DNA of 64,000 nucleotides. Source: Armigeres subalbatus (taxonomy: Eukaryota > Arthropoda > Insecta > Diptera > Culicidae). The position numbers were made by a program, and so were the translations under genes. The notes under the pieces are model-generated. The model saw nothing but the letters and a program-made list of their open reading frames with translations, was not told the origin of the DNA and searched no databases. This document shows, one piece after another, positions 31,620 through 44,452 of this stretch; within the stretch, counting starts at the first letter, position 1; the number at the start of each line of letters is the position of its first letter. Location: positions 408,419,612 to 408,483,611 of the forward strand of contig NC_085141.1 in the NCBI RefSeq assembly GCF_024139115.2, given 5' to 3'.

Positions 31620-31850
31620 TTTCTTATTTACAAGATGTTCAAAATACTCCAAAACGTGCTCGAGTTCAGCTCAAGGTATCGATCAGATCAATCAGGCGTT
31701 ACGCTATGTCCTTATCATTGGTATACACACAATCCAGTTCAATAAGCATATGATTCCAATTTCCATGAACATTAGATGTTCAGGGCCATCCAAAATGATC
31801 TTTAGTAAAGATCAAGGTGTATACCTGATTCACAATGACTAATGTGTTTG
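31620..31850 (+). repeat. 175-bp satellite, continuation
   Basis: ACAAGATGTTCAAAATACTC, GTTCAGCTCAAGGTATCGAT and AATCCAGTTCAATAAGCATA match the units at 30425-30765. Confidence 0.65.
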
Positions 31851-34344
31851 TCTTGAGTAATGTCCATTGAGATGCAGCCACTAGTATTTTTGTTGGGGCG
31901 CAGAACCACCGCGTTCACGGGCTTGGATTCGGAGACCCATAGTGTTATATATCGATCGACTAAGCTCGACGATTTGAGATAATGTCTGTCTGTGTATCAT
32001 TCAGGGTTTGACTAATACCTCTGCTTAGGACATTTTGTTTCTAAACACATTTTCAGATACATTCGAGGATATTTACTCCAGAACAATTTGGGAAAATATA
32101 TTTCAATACTATTTTTAGTTCTTTCTAGGATCCTGAGAAATATATGTACGCAAGATTTGCGTAGAAAAATCGTCCTAGAAGGGTCCATAAATTTATATTT
32201 GGTTTAGATCAAATGATCAGATCAAATGAATTTTCGAAATCACGCTCTTTTGGTGAAATCACTTTTGGTGAAATAATTAAAATTCAATCAGCTAATCATT
32301 ATACAACACACATCAATAACAATTTAATAGAACTAAAATTTACAATAAAAATGAACACTTTTCACCACCACACCATAAATGAAAAATGATAGAAGCTATT
32401 TCCTGTTTGAATCACGTCCCCTAAAAAAGAGCTCGAGAATTAGTTTTAACCTTAAATTGATATACGGAAAAATTGTCGATCTCAATAGCAACATTGATGA
32501 AAAAATTGTAATGCATTTGAATTAATTTCACAATTTCAATTTAAGACCAAACGAAGCGCTACATACCTCGTCCCACGCAGTTCCATTTCTCTCTACTATG
32601 GGTATTCCCGGTGTTGGGTAATATAAAAGCACATGCCAGAGCTGCGAATTGCAGCCGGGATAAATAAAAAAGAGTGATGGCAAGAGCAAATTCGCTTCGC
32701 GTAAACAAAAGTGAGCTAAATGGCATCTTTCATTCTGCTAATAAATAATAAGTTGGATTTTTCTCCCGGTACCGAGTCCGTACCACGGTCGGCCCTAACG
32801 CTTGGAAACGTGAATGCTTTCTCGGTGCGATGCATTTTGTGATTCATTTGGACGCGTTATGTTGAAATTTGCATTTTGCTGCAACAACGACGGGCGACAA
32901 CCCCAAAGGATGACGGTGCTTGGATCGAGAAAACGTTTGTAAAATGTAGATTTGATGATTTTTTTAAAATTATTAGTTCAGAGAACAAATATATTTGAAA
33001 AATATTTGACGTATTAACTTTTAACAGCGTTGGTTCAACTATGGAACTACGATCTAGTACTTTAGATTTTTTCTTGCACTAGTAGTCGTCACATGTTATT
33101 TAAATAATTCATTGATTTTCCACCTCAACTCCATCCATAGTTGCACCGAGTAGATTATAGACGCTCTACATACGTTTCATAAATGGCGGTATACAGTATC
33201 AAAAACTCCCCCAACTAACTGACATCTTCCCGGAGTTCTCTTATTCGACTGAAACCACGACAAAAGAGGATTACGAAATTTCTGAATCATTCGAGCAATA
33301 TGGAAAAAAGCATTCAAATTAAAAAAAATGAAAATAATACCTAACCTTCGCTGTGCACAGCTCTAGAAGTGCATGCCTCGCTACTGCATTTCTATAAAAA
33401 ATCAGATAAGAGTCTGCAGAGTGCATTTTCCCAGCTAGGTATGTGAACGAACGATGCAGAAATTTATATGAAAACATCCCAAGGAGCGTGAGGACGGACC
33501 GGTACAAGTCAGGAGGCAAAAATCATTGAATGGCTGGAAATTGGGATCCTTTTTTTTTGTTTGCGGAAAACTTGCTCCCCATCGTCATTCAGTGTATTTG
33601 ACGTGTTTTTCGTTCTTCGCCGTTGTGGCGATTGAATACAGGCATTCTGCATGCATGCAGGTCGGTTGGTCCACGATTGTGAAAAAGCAGCAAATTTCGA
33701 ACAGTGCTGACGGAAGAATGGAATTCCAGTTAGTTCTGATCCGCATTAAGAGAATGGAACAATAGAACAACAAAAGTGCATACGCAGGAGTATTATGCAT
33801 GCACGGGTAGGTGTGGTCTCACAATACCCATTTCATGCATGATGTATATGTTCTTCTCACGACATGGATTATCTTATCCTTTACATTTAAAAATCAATAC
33901 AAAACAAATCTGAATAAAAAACATATTTATTTACTAAGCGAAGAGGCTTATCACGTGTATTGTTGTAAATAAGTTGTTCACTTCCTACCAATTAATTAGA
34001 AATTTTCGTTATTTAGAATCGATTTTTTTAAGCTAATGTTTATTTGGAAGGCTCAGTGAAGCGTTACGGAGCCGAAATCATGTTTTACAATTATTTTTTT
34101 TGGATTCTTATACAATAATGTAAGCTTTGGCGAACCACAAGGCTCGCGGTTCGGTCGACGTTGTAACAATTAAATAGTTGGAAGTTGTAGCTTCCAATCA
34201 TTTCAAGATACGAACACGTTGAAAGTTCTAATCGACTACAATTTTTCTAATAGCTCCATACTCTACTCTACAGACTCAGCATAAGTTACCGACTTCGGTA
34301 ATTTTTGTAACATAGGTATAGTAATAATGATATGGAAGTGCTAA
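31851..34344. other. No supported gene; apparently low-copy
   Basis: A family R fragment on the minus strand at 31925-31995 (GGAGACCCATAGTGTTATAT, GATCGACTAAGCTCGACGAT). The rest, notably 32560-32935, is not visibly repetitive and less AT-rich, and could be intronic or regulatory; I see no exon. 33526-33765 holds a 79-codon frame without a domain. Confidence 0.3.
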
Positions 34345-34346
34345 TA

Positions 34347-36809
34347 CAGGCATACCTCCCTAGTACGTACACCCCCCGACTTTTAGTGTACGCACTATCG
34401 AAGCATCTACAATACTATCGAGGCAAAAAAATACCGAACAAAAAAAATTTTTTTTTTGCCTTTCTATTTATTTGGGAGTGGTGTAATGTTTACAAAACTG
34501 ATCGGAAGCCAAAATTTCGATAGAAGGCTCTGTATTCTTAGCAAATTTATATTTGATATAGTACACAACGGACCAGCATGACTCAGATTTTTCTTGAAAT
34601 GGTGCCTACATATAGCATTGCGCAAACTTATCGTCCTTGTAAATGTGAGGCTATTGTTTTTATGAAATATTGTATGTTAATGCTTCAGAACATCCATAAA
34701 TTACGTGATATTCGTGACGTTTTAAAGATATGTTACACATCATGCATAATTATGCATGTTACTACAAAAAGTAGTTGATCACAAAATTTTTACGTGACGT
34801 ATTTTATGGATTCCACCTATAGATTTTATGTAAATGAAAAGCTTTAAGGTTGTCCTGCGCTGTCACTGTCGTTGCGATTTTATTGGTTCTATTGACGTTG
34901 GTTCTTACCAAAGCGATAAACTGTCAGCTATAGCAACGAACGCATCGCGTTGATTTGAAGGAACCTTCAAGTGCGACGTGGAATAATTTTTGGCAATATG
35001 GCCACAATTCAATACATTTTCGGCCAAACATAAAGATACTTTTTTCTGAAAATGTGTGTTTGTTCTCCAGGAAACAAAGGAAATACTCCATGAACATTCT
35101 ACTAGATTTTTTTTCGTGTTGTAGTTTGAAATTATTTCAAAACTTTATTTGAAATTTGTTTTGACATTCATACATATTTTCCTCTGAAAATTCCTTAGGA
35201 AATTCATTCAAAATACTTCTTATTTTCAAATTTCTCCTAGATTTGTTACAGATATTCTTCAAGGTTTTTTTTCGAGAATATCTCCAGGAAATCCATAGGT
35301 GAATCCATCAAGATTTTTCGAACTCAAACTAAAACCAAGAAATACAACGAGATTTTTTTTTTCAAAAATTACTTTAAGAAATTCTTCAGGAAATCCTTTC
35401 GGATACTCCTATTCAATCTGAAAAGGAACTTCCCAGATCAGTTATTGAAGGAATTTTCTGCAGAATGATTAGAAAATTCTGTGGTAATTCCGAAACGAAT
35501 TCCCGGATAATGTTTGAAGAACTTTTCGGGGGAACTTTAAAATAGATTTCTGAAGAAGTTCTTGAAGTAATTTCCGGGGAAATTATTGGCGGATTTCTTG
35601 GGAGAGGAAGGGAGAGGACATGGAGGAATTTCTGGAATAAAAAGTGGGAGAGTTTCTCGAAGAATTTTCGGGGTTATTATTTTAAAATATTGCTGCAAAT
35701 TCCTTGAGAAAAATCTCGGAAAGTACTGAAGGGCATTTTCTGGAGGAACATCCAGATAAATTCCGGAAAACTTGTTATACACGAAATTGATTCACGCTGA
35801 CTCACGCCGCCGCCAATCACCACCACGTCACTGGCACTGGCTGAAAATGATCTATCACGCCTCACGGTCGATAAAATTTCAATCGGCATACAGGTCTAGA
35901 TAGACTATCAAGTTAAATCATGGATTGAATTTTCGATCATACTACCAAGGTATCCCAGGGAGAACCCTTGGGAGAAACTACTGTTCCATGATAAACTTCT
36001 TCGGAATTCTCAGTAAGGCGTCTCAGAGGAAATTTTCCACCAATTTTCCTCATTTTGGGAACGCTACTAATTTGTTTCTCAAGAAAAAAATGTTACCGAC
36101 AAATGGATAGAATGGAACTAAACTTAATGTAAACTTAATTAAACAGTAAAATATCTTGCCAAAAATTCTATTTTATGAATCACCATTCCCATGATGAAAT
36201 TAATTTACTCTTCGGGGAAATATTTTCTGGCCTATCAGGTGAACTAATGCATGGGGAAGGGTTCTAGAACTGAAACAAATTTCTTTGATAGATAAAATAA
36301 TTAATAAACATAATAATTGTTCAATTAAGTGGATAGCTAATCTGCTTTCTAAGAAAATCATACCCATAAAATTTCATTTATTGCTGGTAACACTCTTATG
36401 CCGATGACATACTCACACGAGTGCGTGTGCGAACGCGTCCAAGACAAAAGAATTCCTCTTGCTGATATTCTGCTTTATGAGGGCTTGGACGCGCTCCGCA
36501 TCGCTCAGCTGTTTCAGATGTTCCTTCAATTGTTTAAAATGGTAGTATAATATGTGTTACGTAAGACTGGCAAACATTTATGACACGCTGCTTTTTCAAA
36601 GTTTTGCTACTAAATTCCTTATAATGGTGTTTAAATCATTTGTGAAATAATTACGTAACATATGAAGGACCCCCGCATGTGCCATGATCAAAGCATATTC
36701 AAATTTTCACTAAAATCGTAAAGAAAATTGAACGAAAATACGTACAATCGAGGGTACGTACTATCGAGGGTACGCACTATCGAGGGTACGTACTATCGAG
36801 GTATGCCTG
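34347..36809. mobile_element. Pogo/Tigger-like element, 2.46 kb, no transposase
   Basis: The left end CAGGCATACCTCCCTAGTAC (34347) and the complement of the right end CAGGCATACCTCGATAGTAC (ending 36809) match except in a short stretch. TA borders both (34345-34346, 36810-36811). Near the right end, ATCGAGGGTACGTACT is repeated four times (36747-36805). The interior has degenerate repeat (35170-35780) and AT-rich sequence but no transposase-like frame. Confidence 0.75.
35170..35780. repeat. Degenerate GGAATTTC-type repeat
   Basis: Loose repetition of AAATTCTTCAGGAAATCC and TTCTGGAATAAAAAG-like words inside the pogo-like element, as in 10560-15085 inside the other candidate. Confidence 0.55.
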
Positions 36810-37115
36810 TATCATCTTCCAAACTTGGACGTACATGTTCATGATAGAATTAGAGGCGAAAGTATAGAATTGATAGTTCCGTTAGGATACGGCAGGCATG
36901 AAGAATGTTTTTTTTTTATAGAAGTCGATTTGAAAGCGAGCGGAGGGCAATATTTGTGATGGCACATATCACACGACCTTCCTTCTGCCAAGCTCCCATA
37001 TGAAGGGGGAGGAAAGAATATCAGTGTGGAAGCTGATATATCTCCACTGGCCTAGGTATAGTATAGTAGTTATCCACAATGTTATGGTGTGGTAAAAACT
37101 GTGAAATATATGCAA

Positions 37116-38265
37116 TAGAGTGATTCAACTTTTGACTTTTTTGCTTCCTTATCCTTAAACGATTGCATTTGCCATTTTAATTATAGGAGGATTATTATTA
37201 TTAAGCAAATTTGGATGTAATTTGATTGTGCACATGTCATTTGAAGTTTGTATGGAAATTACTGTTTTGTTTTTTGTCTTTATTAAAGAGATTTTCAGCC
37301 ATAGGCAAAGCAAATTACTGTGTAAATCGATCCTTCTGTGCAGGGATTGAATCCTAAAGAGAAAGAGCAAGTCTCTCACTTATCATCTCTGTATACATAT
37401 ACGATGTGTAGCATACCGCGAGAAACTTTTTTCGCAAGCTGTCATGATAGAGGACTGATTCGGGATGATATACCCCATGATAAATTTCTTTTAGAAAGCT
37501 CCAAATGTGCGGAGCACTGGCTCTGATGATGCATTTCAACTTGTTCTACACAGCTGTGCAGTAACCAACACGAAAGGAGCGGAAACAAAGCGAAAATCAC
37601 CATTTTTCTGCGGGGGCTGCCTATCCGATTCTGTTTTTTCGCACTTGTATACAAGTTTGATAAATTTGTTATCATGGCTTGTTATGATTTGGAACAGTTT
37701 TTGCCTCTCTTTTATCGTTGTTCGTTATCTGTTGAGAGCAATTTCTGCAAACCCTGCTTCTGTGAAAGACCGTTCCATGAAGTGGCATCTGAAGTCTTTA
37801 AATGTAATCAACACGTTGTCTACTTAGAATACTTCCTAAGCTAAAAGCAGATGTTGTTGCGAAGCGATTTGTCGTTTGGAAGCCAACAATGAAGAAAACA
37901 AAAAGGCTTATTATTGATATTGCTGTTATTCTTTCACGTATCAAACTGAGTTTCCCACTATTCAGTATTTCCTTAAAAACTTTTCTTACAATCATCGAGT
38001 CGTTTCGCAATGAATACGACTCGTTTTCTTGTAAAAATTTCCTATGTTGGCAATGTACTCATATATTTTTAGAGAATTTGGAGAGTTAGGGAACGCTTTT
38101 CCATAAAAGTTACTGTTGTCATAGCAATTTTCATACAAACTTCAAACCGCGCGTGCTCACTCAATTTACATCCAAATTAGCTAAAAATTTAGGAGAGTTA
38201 TTAAAATGGTGAATGCAATAGTTTGAACAACAGGAAGCAAAAAAGTCAAAATTTGAATCACTCTA
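37116..38265. mobile_element. TIR element with TAGAGTGATTCAA ends, 1150 bp
   Basis: The inverted arms are about 170 bp: TAGAGTGATTCAACTTTTGA... at 37116 and its complement ending ...TTTGAATCACTCTA at 38265, continuing through GACTTTTTTGCTTCC, CATTTTAATWA, TTTGGATGTAA and GAAGTTTGTATG. The flanks ATATGCAA (37108-37115) and ATGTACAA (38266-38273) match at 6 of 8, a worn 8-bp duplication. The YAGNG end suggests hAT. It contains repeat Q copy B. Confidence 0.75.
37341..37775 (+). repeat. Dispersed repeat Q, copy B
   Basis: An inverse counterpart of 9245-9680. Here it is internal to a TIR element, whereas I see no such ends around copy A. So either copy A is a remnant or the sequence has been captured. 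Confidence 0.7.
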
Positions 38266-38273
38266 ATGTACAA

Positions 38274-39642
38274 TCACAATTTTCGAGTCGATTTTTACAC
38301 TACCCCGTTTGTACACTTCCCCCAGTTAACCTTAACAAGAATTTATTTGGCGGAATCAATTAATACAAAAGTGAAATCTACCGTCATTTGATCATTGGAT
38401 GTTCTTTAATCAATCGTTCGCTTCTTTTCATCAAATGATGAAGTATCTATAACAAAACACAATGACCAACGATCATAGATGAGTGTATGGGAAGAGGGAT
38501 ATTGTTTAGTTATCAATCCACTAAGAATAACTTCCGAATCCCTTGACCGATTCTTACCAAATTCAGAAAATATTCTCTGTCCTAAAACGATATTAAACAG
38601 AGTAAGAGGTTTATTGGGGAAAGAGAGGGGGGCACGTTTATGAAACAAATTGTTTTATATAACTTTTTACGATTATATTATTATCCTCTAATGCGAATAT
38701 TTTTTGCAGCGTCTCTGTCCAACAAGTGCTTGTGATTCTGCTACCGACGGCAACTTTGTGCCTTTGTCAAGCGATTAGGTTTTGGGTTCATTTTCAGTGA
38801 AAAACGTTAACAAACGAGCATAAATTCCTTACAAAAATCCCAGATGGCTGAGCTGTGGATATTGACAAGTCAGAACATCCCCCAATAGATGGATCCTGGA
38901 CTAGCTTTATCTTTTTCTCACTGCCCTAGGGCTGAAAATCTTGGAAATAATGATAATTCATTCAAGAAAAGAAAACAAGAAAATAGAAAACAACAAAGCC
39001 ACTAACTATCAATATTTACCAAAATATTAATAAATAAAATAATAGATAAAACCCAAGCGATGTGATAAATGAGTTGCTATCATTTATGAATGACTAAATC
39101 AAGTCATATATGAGTTGCTATAACCAAATCAGTCTAAAATGTACTCGGGAAGGGAAGGAAGAATGAATTTTTGACAGTAAAATAGGTATGCGGTATAGCT
39201 TCAAACGTCAGGGTGGAATCAGAAATTGTATCCAAATGGTAAACCAGAGGAACCAGAGGTAATTGTCGGACCGAGAGTGAGAGTTTATACTCATGTACAT
39301 CGTGATTGTGAGGGTAATTTGACAGAATTTTATTCATTCAAGGAAACAGCTAATTTGGCGGAATTGATGTTATTCAAAAGTGCAAAAGTGCATTATTTGA
39401 ACTATCAAGTGATGAAATAATAATAATCTACCTGTTGACATTGCGGAATAAACTGCTAGGTTGATTATTCTATTTTTTATTAGCTGCCCCAACACTCTTA
39501 ACATGGAGCACAAGCGATAAAACAAATAACTCCTTCTCTTACCTTTCCATCAACATATGACCTAAATTATTCGATCTTCCCCAATATTCGACGTACCCAG
39601 AGCATCAATGATTAAGTCATTATTTATTAATCATCTATATAA
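38274..39642. other. No supported gene
   Basis: AT-rich. Frames up to 80 codons (38406-38648 minus, 39226-39420 plus) lack domains. A GGCAACTTTGTGCCTTTGTC segment at 38749 is isolated. Confidence 0.3.
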
Positions 39643-39943
39643 TAAAAAAAAAACCTGATTAATCAACCTAGAGGTGATGATGCCTTTCTCGTGCATTATA
39701 AATAGTATTTTGACCATTATTCTTGAGACCTTTGTCCGATCAAACCAATTTTCAGTATTGGAGAGTATTCTGCATTTTTGGGTGGGTGAGAAAAAAACAC
39801 ACACACACAGACATCACCTCAATTCGTCGAACGAGTCGATCGGTATATAACACTATGGGTCTCCGGGCCTTCTATAAAAAGTTTGTTTTTGGAGCGACCA
39901 AAGTCTTTACGTATGCTTAGTATACGAGAAAGGCAAAAACATG
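39643..39943 (+). mobile_element. TIR family R, copy 2 (internally deleted)
   Basis: The left border is CCTGATTAATCAACCTAGAG then GATGCCTTTCTCGTGC; the right border is TAGTATACGAGAAAGGCAAA. It has a (CA)n tract at 39797 and GAGTCGATCGGTATATAACA. Confidence 0.75.
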
Positions 39944-41150
39944 ATTCTATCATAAATTAGAAACGGTAATCGTGGAATTTTAAATTTAATTGTTAGTCAT
40001 ATTCGTAATATTTTTTTATAATCAAATATTCATTAATCATAATCAAAATATTAATCGTGTTTTAAATAACTTTTAACCACAATCACACAGCTTTTATACT
40101 TTCCTAAATCTCCTAAGTTCAGTTCAATGAATCTCGGCAATGATAAGTACAATACATTTAATACATTCGATTATTTCTGGCCTTGATGTACATATTCGTG
40201 CAAGTCGTTATTTATGCAACAAGCAAGGAAATCACGTTTGAGAAACTTTGTAACTTTTTTTTCGGGTTAGTAAACAAACGTTCCTTTTTCAAGCTCTTAG
40301 GTTGATAAGTTAATATGTTTTTTTTTTGTGAAAAGTCAATATTTTGAAACCGGAATGCAGGCAAGACATTCTTTTGACGTAAACTACGTCTAAGGGGAAG
40401 ACTCAAACACTGGGTGAAAAATGAAAATTTCCCAATTCGAGACCGCCACGAAATTAGGCAAGATTTCGAACGCTCATAGCTCCTTTATTTCCTTTATTTC
40501 GATAGATTTTCGAGATTTTATTATCAATCGAATCGGAAACTCTCCAGCAATTTTTCATAAAACTATTGACTCTTCCCTAAAAATGTAATTGGGGAGGATT
40601 ATTTTTAGAAGGTATATCATATTTGTTATAGCTCTAATAGTTTATTCCTAATTCAAGAGACTGACATTATAATTAAATCCGCGATTTTTATAAAGAATTT
40701 TATTATATAGATTAGTCTCCCGGTTTTATCGCCTCTGAATTCCAACTTAAGTAAACAAACGATCTATTTCATTTTCTAACATTGAATAAATAATTAGGCA
40801 GACCGTGTACACTAATTCACAGGTGAATCCCTGTTTGTTGAATGTCTGTTGGATCTGCAATGCCTGACTCGGAAGCACCCTATGACTTTTTTAAACTGTT
40901 GGTTATTCAGGAATTATGTACACAACTATTCATGAACTCAAATATGTTATATGTCTCCATTCATTTACATATGTTTGAATTATTTTCAAATATTCTCATA
41001 GATTTACATATATTTTTGTTTTTATTGATTGTTGCTTTCGACTGTGATTGATTATTGACGACGGTATTTTTCGACTCTTTCAGCCTTGATGATAAGCTAA
41101 AACGGATTTTGCTTCAACTATCCGACGTTTCGGTGTTTATTACACCTTCT
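39944..41150. other. No supported gene
   Basis: AT-rich, with a 69-codon frame at 40842-41051 that is hydrophobic in its second half but lacks other support. No structured repeat was noticed. Confidence 0.3.
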
Positions 41151-44100
41151 AAATCCCTTAGACCCATGACATTATATACCAATCGACTCAGCTCGTCGAT
41201 ATCAGGGTGGCCACTGAAATTCGATTTTCAAATTCCCGGTTTTTTCCCGCTTTTCCCGGTAATTTTTGTCAAATTTTCCCGGTTTTAAATTAACTTAAAA
41301 AAATCAGATTAAACTGGAGGTCAGTTTTATATCGAAGCACCTGTTAATTTGTAACGAACCTTTGAAATAGTTACATTAAATTACCAACAACGTGTTATGC
41401 GAAAATGGTTTTATCAAAAGGCACACTGAAAATGCGCGCTTCGTTGCCATGTCGTTAGTGTTAACCGGAATTTCATCAATCTCGAATCGTAATTCTACAT
41501 TGGCACTTAACTACAATGATTTTATTTTTTTCCTTAGTTGCAAAACATTCGTATTTTTTTTCTAGGATGCACAGCTTTCGTTAGTTTCTGACAGTGCCAA
41601 TGGAAATTATATGCCAGTCTAGTGGGGTTCTTCCTTCTTAGAGCATAATGTTCACAGAAAGCAATAAAGTTATAGTTATAGTATAGCCGACATATTTTTA
41701 ATGTTCAGCTCTCGGTTTGATCTTAATCAGAATACCTTCCTGAGAAACTGATGGTGTTTTTTTTAATTATCGCAAAATTAGGTGAGGAAAGACACAATTC
41801 TTTCTTATAAAGTAAATTAAATTCAATTACAGTTTTAAACTTAGGAATTTAGCAATGAAATAAGTAAAGCACTGTATAACCTCATTATGGTGATTGGTTT
41901 CACTTTTCTAAAAATCTAAAAAATATTAAACAATTAATTTGAACACAGATTTAAACCGAAGCCAATCTTCGTTTTCGATCAAAATAATTATTCAGTTTTC
42001 TAAAAAAGATTTAAACGCCTTTTAGGCAATCAAAACATTTTCGTAATTAATTCAACTTTACTTTCTTAATTTTTAGAATTATGTCTAGAAAGTAAATCTT
42101 GGATTTTGTATTGAAAACTTTGAACCTATTTATTATTACGGGAACCTATTTATTATAACGTGTTACAAATTAGAAAACTATCTTTAAGTAGCTTTTCCAC
42201 CATAGTAAACTTAAATATATTTTACTCTTTAGAATCTTACAGACATATTCACGAAGTATTAAAAAATAACCATTTTCAATGATTTCTCGCGTAACATATG
42301 ATTACGGCTTATAAACCAAAACCATGATTTTCGATTTTCTAGCATTAACGATTGCCTTGTTAATGAATCTTTATGCTAGGTAAAACTCCGTTCTCGATAT
42401 TCCTTAAACAACAATTTTATTGTTATTTTGAGTGAACGTCTCATGAACCATTTGCACCATAGTGGTTTTTAAGTCCTTTGACTGGCGCCCTTAACTACCA
42501 TGCTGAGCGTTTTGCTTTGGTTTTTAGGCCGTTCACTTTTTATTGTTTATTTGAAAATCTGACTTAAAGTCATTTTAAAATTTATATTCTTATTAGGTTA
42601 TCAATATATCGCATATCAGAACTGCTCTAGCTAACAAATCTAACCAAACCCGATGATATTACTAGATTTGAGCGAACGGTTTAAAAGCCAGACGTGCTGC
42701 CGGTAATGCGAGTAAACGGCGCAATTTTGGTTTTAGCTGTAAATTTGTAGATTTCGAATAGTTTTTTCAATTAATCATTTTTCAATTAAAGTTTGCTTTT
42801 ATAATATAACCATTTACGTATAGCATTGACATGTTTTTGGCAATGGAATGAGTTTATACTTCAATAAGTGAATTAAATTAGTCATAGAAAACTTTAACCT
42901 CATTTTTTTCGGGTCAGCATTGTTGGCTTTTCGGCCGTAATCATATGTTGATCGAGATTTGTAGAATTTTCAAATATAATTCCAAGCAACTCTTGAACAT
43001 GTGTTAAAATATATACTATTTATTTATTAATTTTTTTGAATTGTGTGCAATTGGAAATTAAATACACATAACAGAAGTGCAAAGGCAAACTTGGATATTA
43101 GATGAATAACTTGAAGATGAAAACATTCATTCGAAAGAATGAATATCTCGAAATTCGATCCTATGCTTTTATTCCTTATAACGTAATATTTATGATATAT
43201 GGCCGGGGTTCTACCAAATCACAACAAACCAGAGGGGGGACAACGAATTTTTTTTCATATGGAGTTTGGCAAGTATGACAGTACCCTCTTATTTGGCGCA
43301 TAAATTTATACTCCAATGTCAAAATGCTCATATACTTACATAAATTGTCGTGGTATTTGTGAAAATTTGTATTGTTTACCATTTTTACAAGAGAGAGTGG
43401 TGTCGAAAGCACATATTAAATTAAAGATTGCAACGAACACCAAATCTAAAAAATGTAGTGTTTTCACTTTATTCCGTACGCGAAATATGCAGATAAATAA
43501 GTATGTTGGTAGAAAAAACTCTGTGCTGAGCAGAAACAGTTGTTTCTGGCATTATTCAAACTTTGTGCGTTTCAGAACATTCTCACTCACTGCAGTGTTT
43601 ATTTTTCATAGACTACGGCGTAGTGTTAGTGCCGTCGGCACTCGCTTGATTTGAGGCAACAAAATATTTTACACCTTAGCACCCGCCTGCAACAAACACT
43701 AGAAAATTACTCATATTTTTGCCCAATTTTTTTTTAACAGATTTAATTGATCACAAATCGTATAGGTCCTACACTATAGGATATCTTTGAACCCAATAAC
43801 TGAGGATATCCTACAACAAAAGTACGCATGAATTGATTTGAAATTATTTCCTTTTTTCTTTTACGTACCAAATATTATAAATCAGTCAAAAACCGCTTCC
43901 TCGAAATTGGAATCAAAATGATCTAGAGACAATTGGATCTAGAAAAAAAACGACTTTTTTTTATACCTCACACATTATGGACTAAAATCAAATAACTCAG
44001 TTAGAATGCGATTGAAGAATGAACATCAAAGAGAAAATCTTTCCTTTTTATATCAACTTCATTAAAAACTTTGAAGAATTTTGAATGTAAGTTATCAAAA

Positions 44101-44340
44101 AAATATTTTTTCCCGGTTCATGTTCTGAATTCCCGGTTTTTCCCGCTTTTTTTCCCGGTGACTTCAATTTCCCGTCTTTTTCCCGGTTTTCCCGTTTTTC
44201 CCGGTTCGGTGGCCACCCTGCGATATAAACAAATGGCTGTAGTAATGTAGGCATTTTTTTGTGTATCACAATAAGGCGAAACCAAACGATTGAATCGAGA
44301 AAAGCATCGTCACCGCTAGGTGCATTAATCTGGGTTTTTC
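41150..44340 (-). mobile_element. TIR family R copy on the minus strand, split by a 3-kb element
   Basis: 41157-41202 (AGACCCATGACATTATATACC, CAATCGACTCAGCTCGTCGA) and 44221-44340 (CATCGTCACCGCTAGGTGCA, TTAATCTGGGTTTTTC) are the two parts of one inverted family R copy. The insertion at 41203-44220 separates them. Confidence 0.65.
41203..44220. mobile_element. CAGGGTGGCCAC TIR element, 3018 bp
   Basis: The ends are CAGGGTGGCCACTGAA (41203) and ...TTCGGTGGCCACCCTG (44220). Just inside, CCCGGTTTTTCCCG-type words are repeated at both ends (41237-41285 and 44111-44205). A 6-bp direct repeat CGATAT flanks it (41197-41202, 44221-44226), shorter than the 8 bp expected of hAT or P elements. The interior is about 65-70% AT and has no long frame; the best is 112 codons at 43316-43654 without a domain. 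Confidence 0.75.
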
Positions 44341-44452
44341 TCCATGATATCGATATCACGATTTTCATTAGTACGATATACAAGCTCTTTTACTTCACAA
44401 TGCTACCTTGGTATCGTATCAGAAAAAAAAAACTTTCAAACATTGATAACTA

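Noticed and set aside
43316..43654. Transposase of the 3-kb CAGGGTGGCC element
   Set aside because: The 112-codon frame has no catalytic motif or zinc finger and is far too short for a hAT or P transposase.
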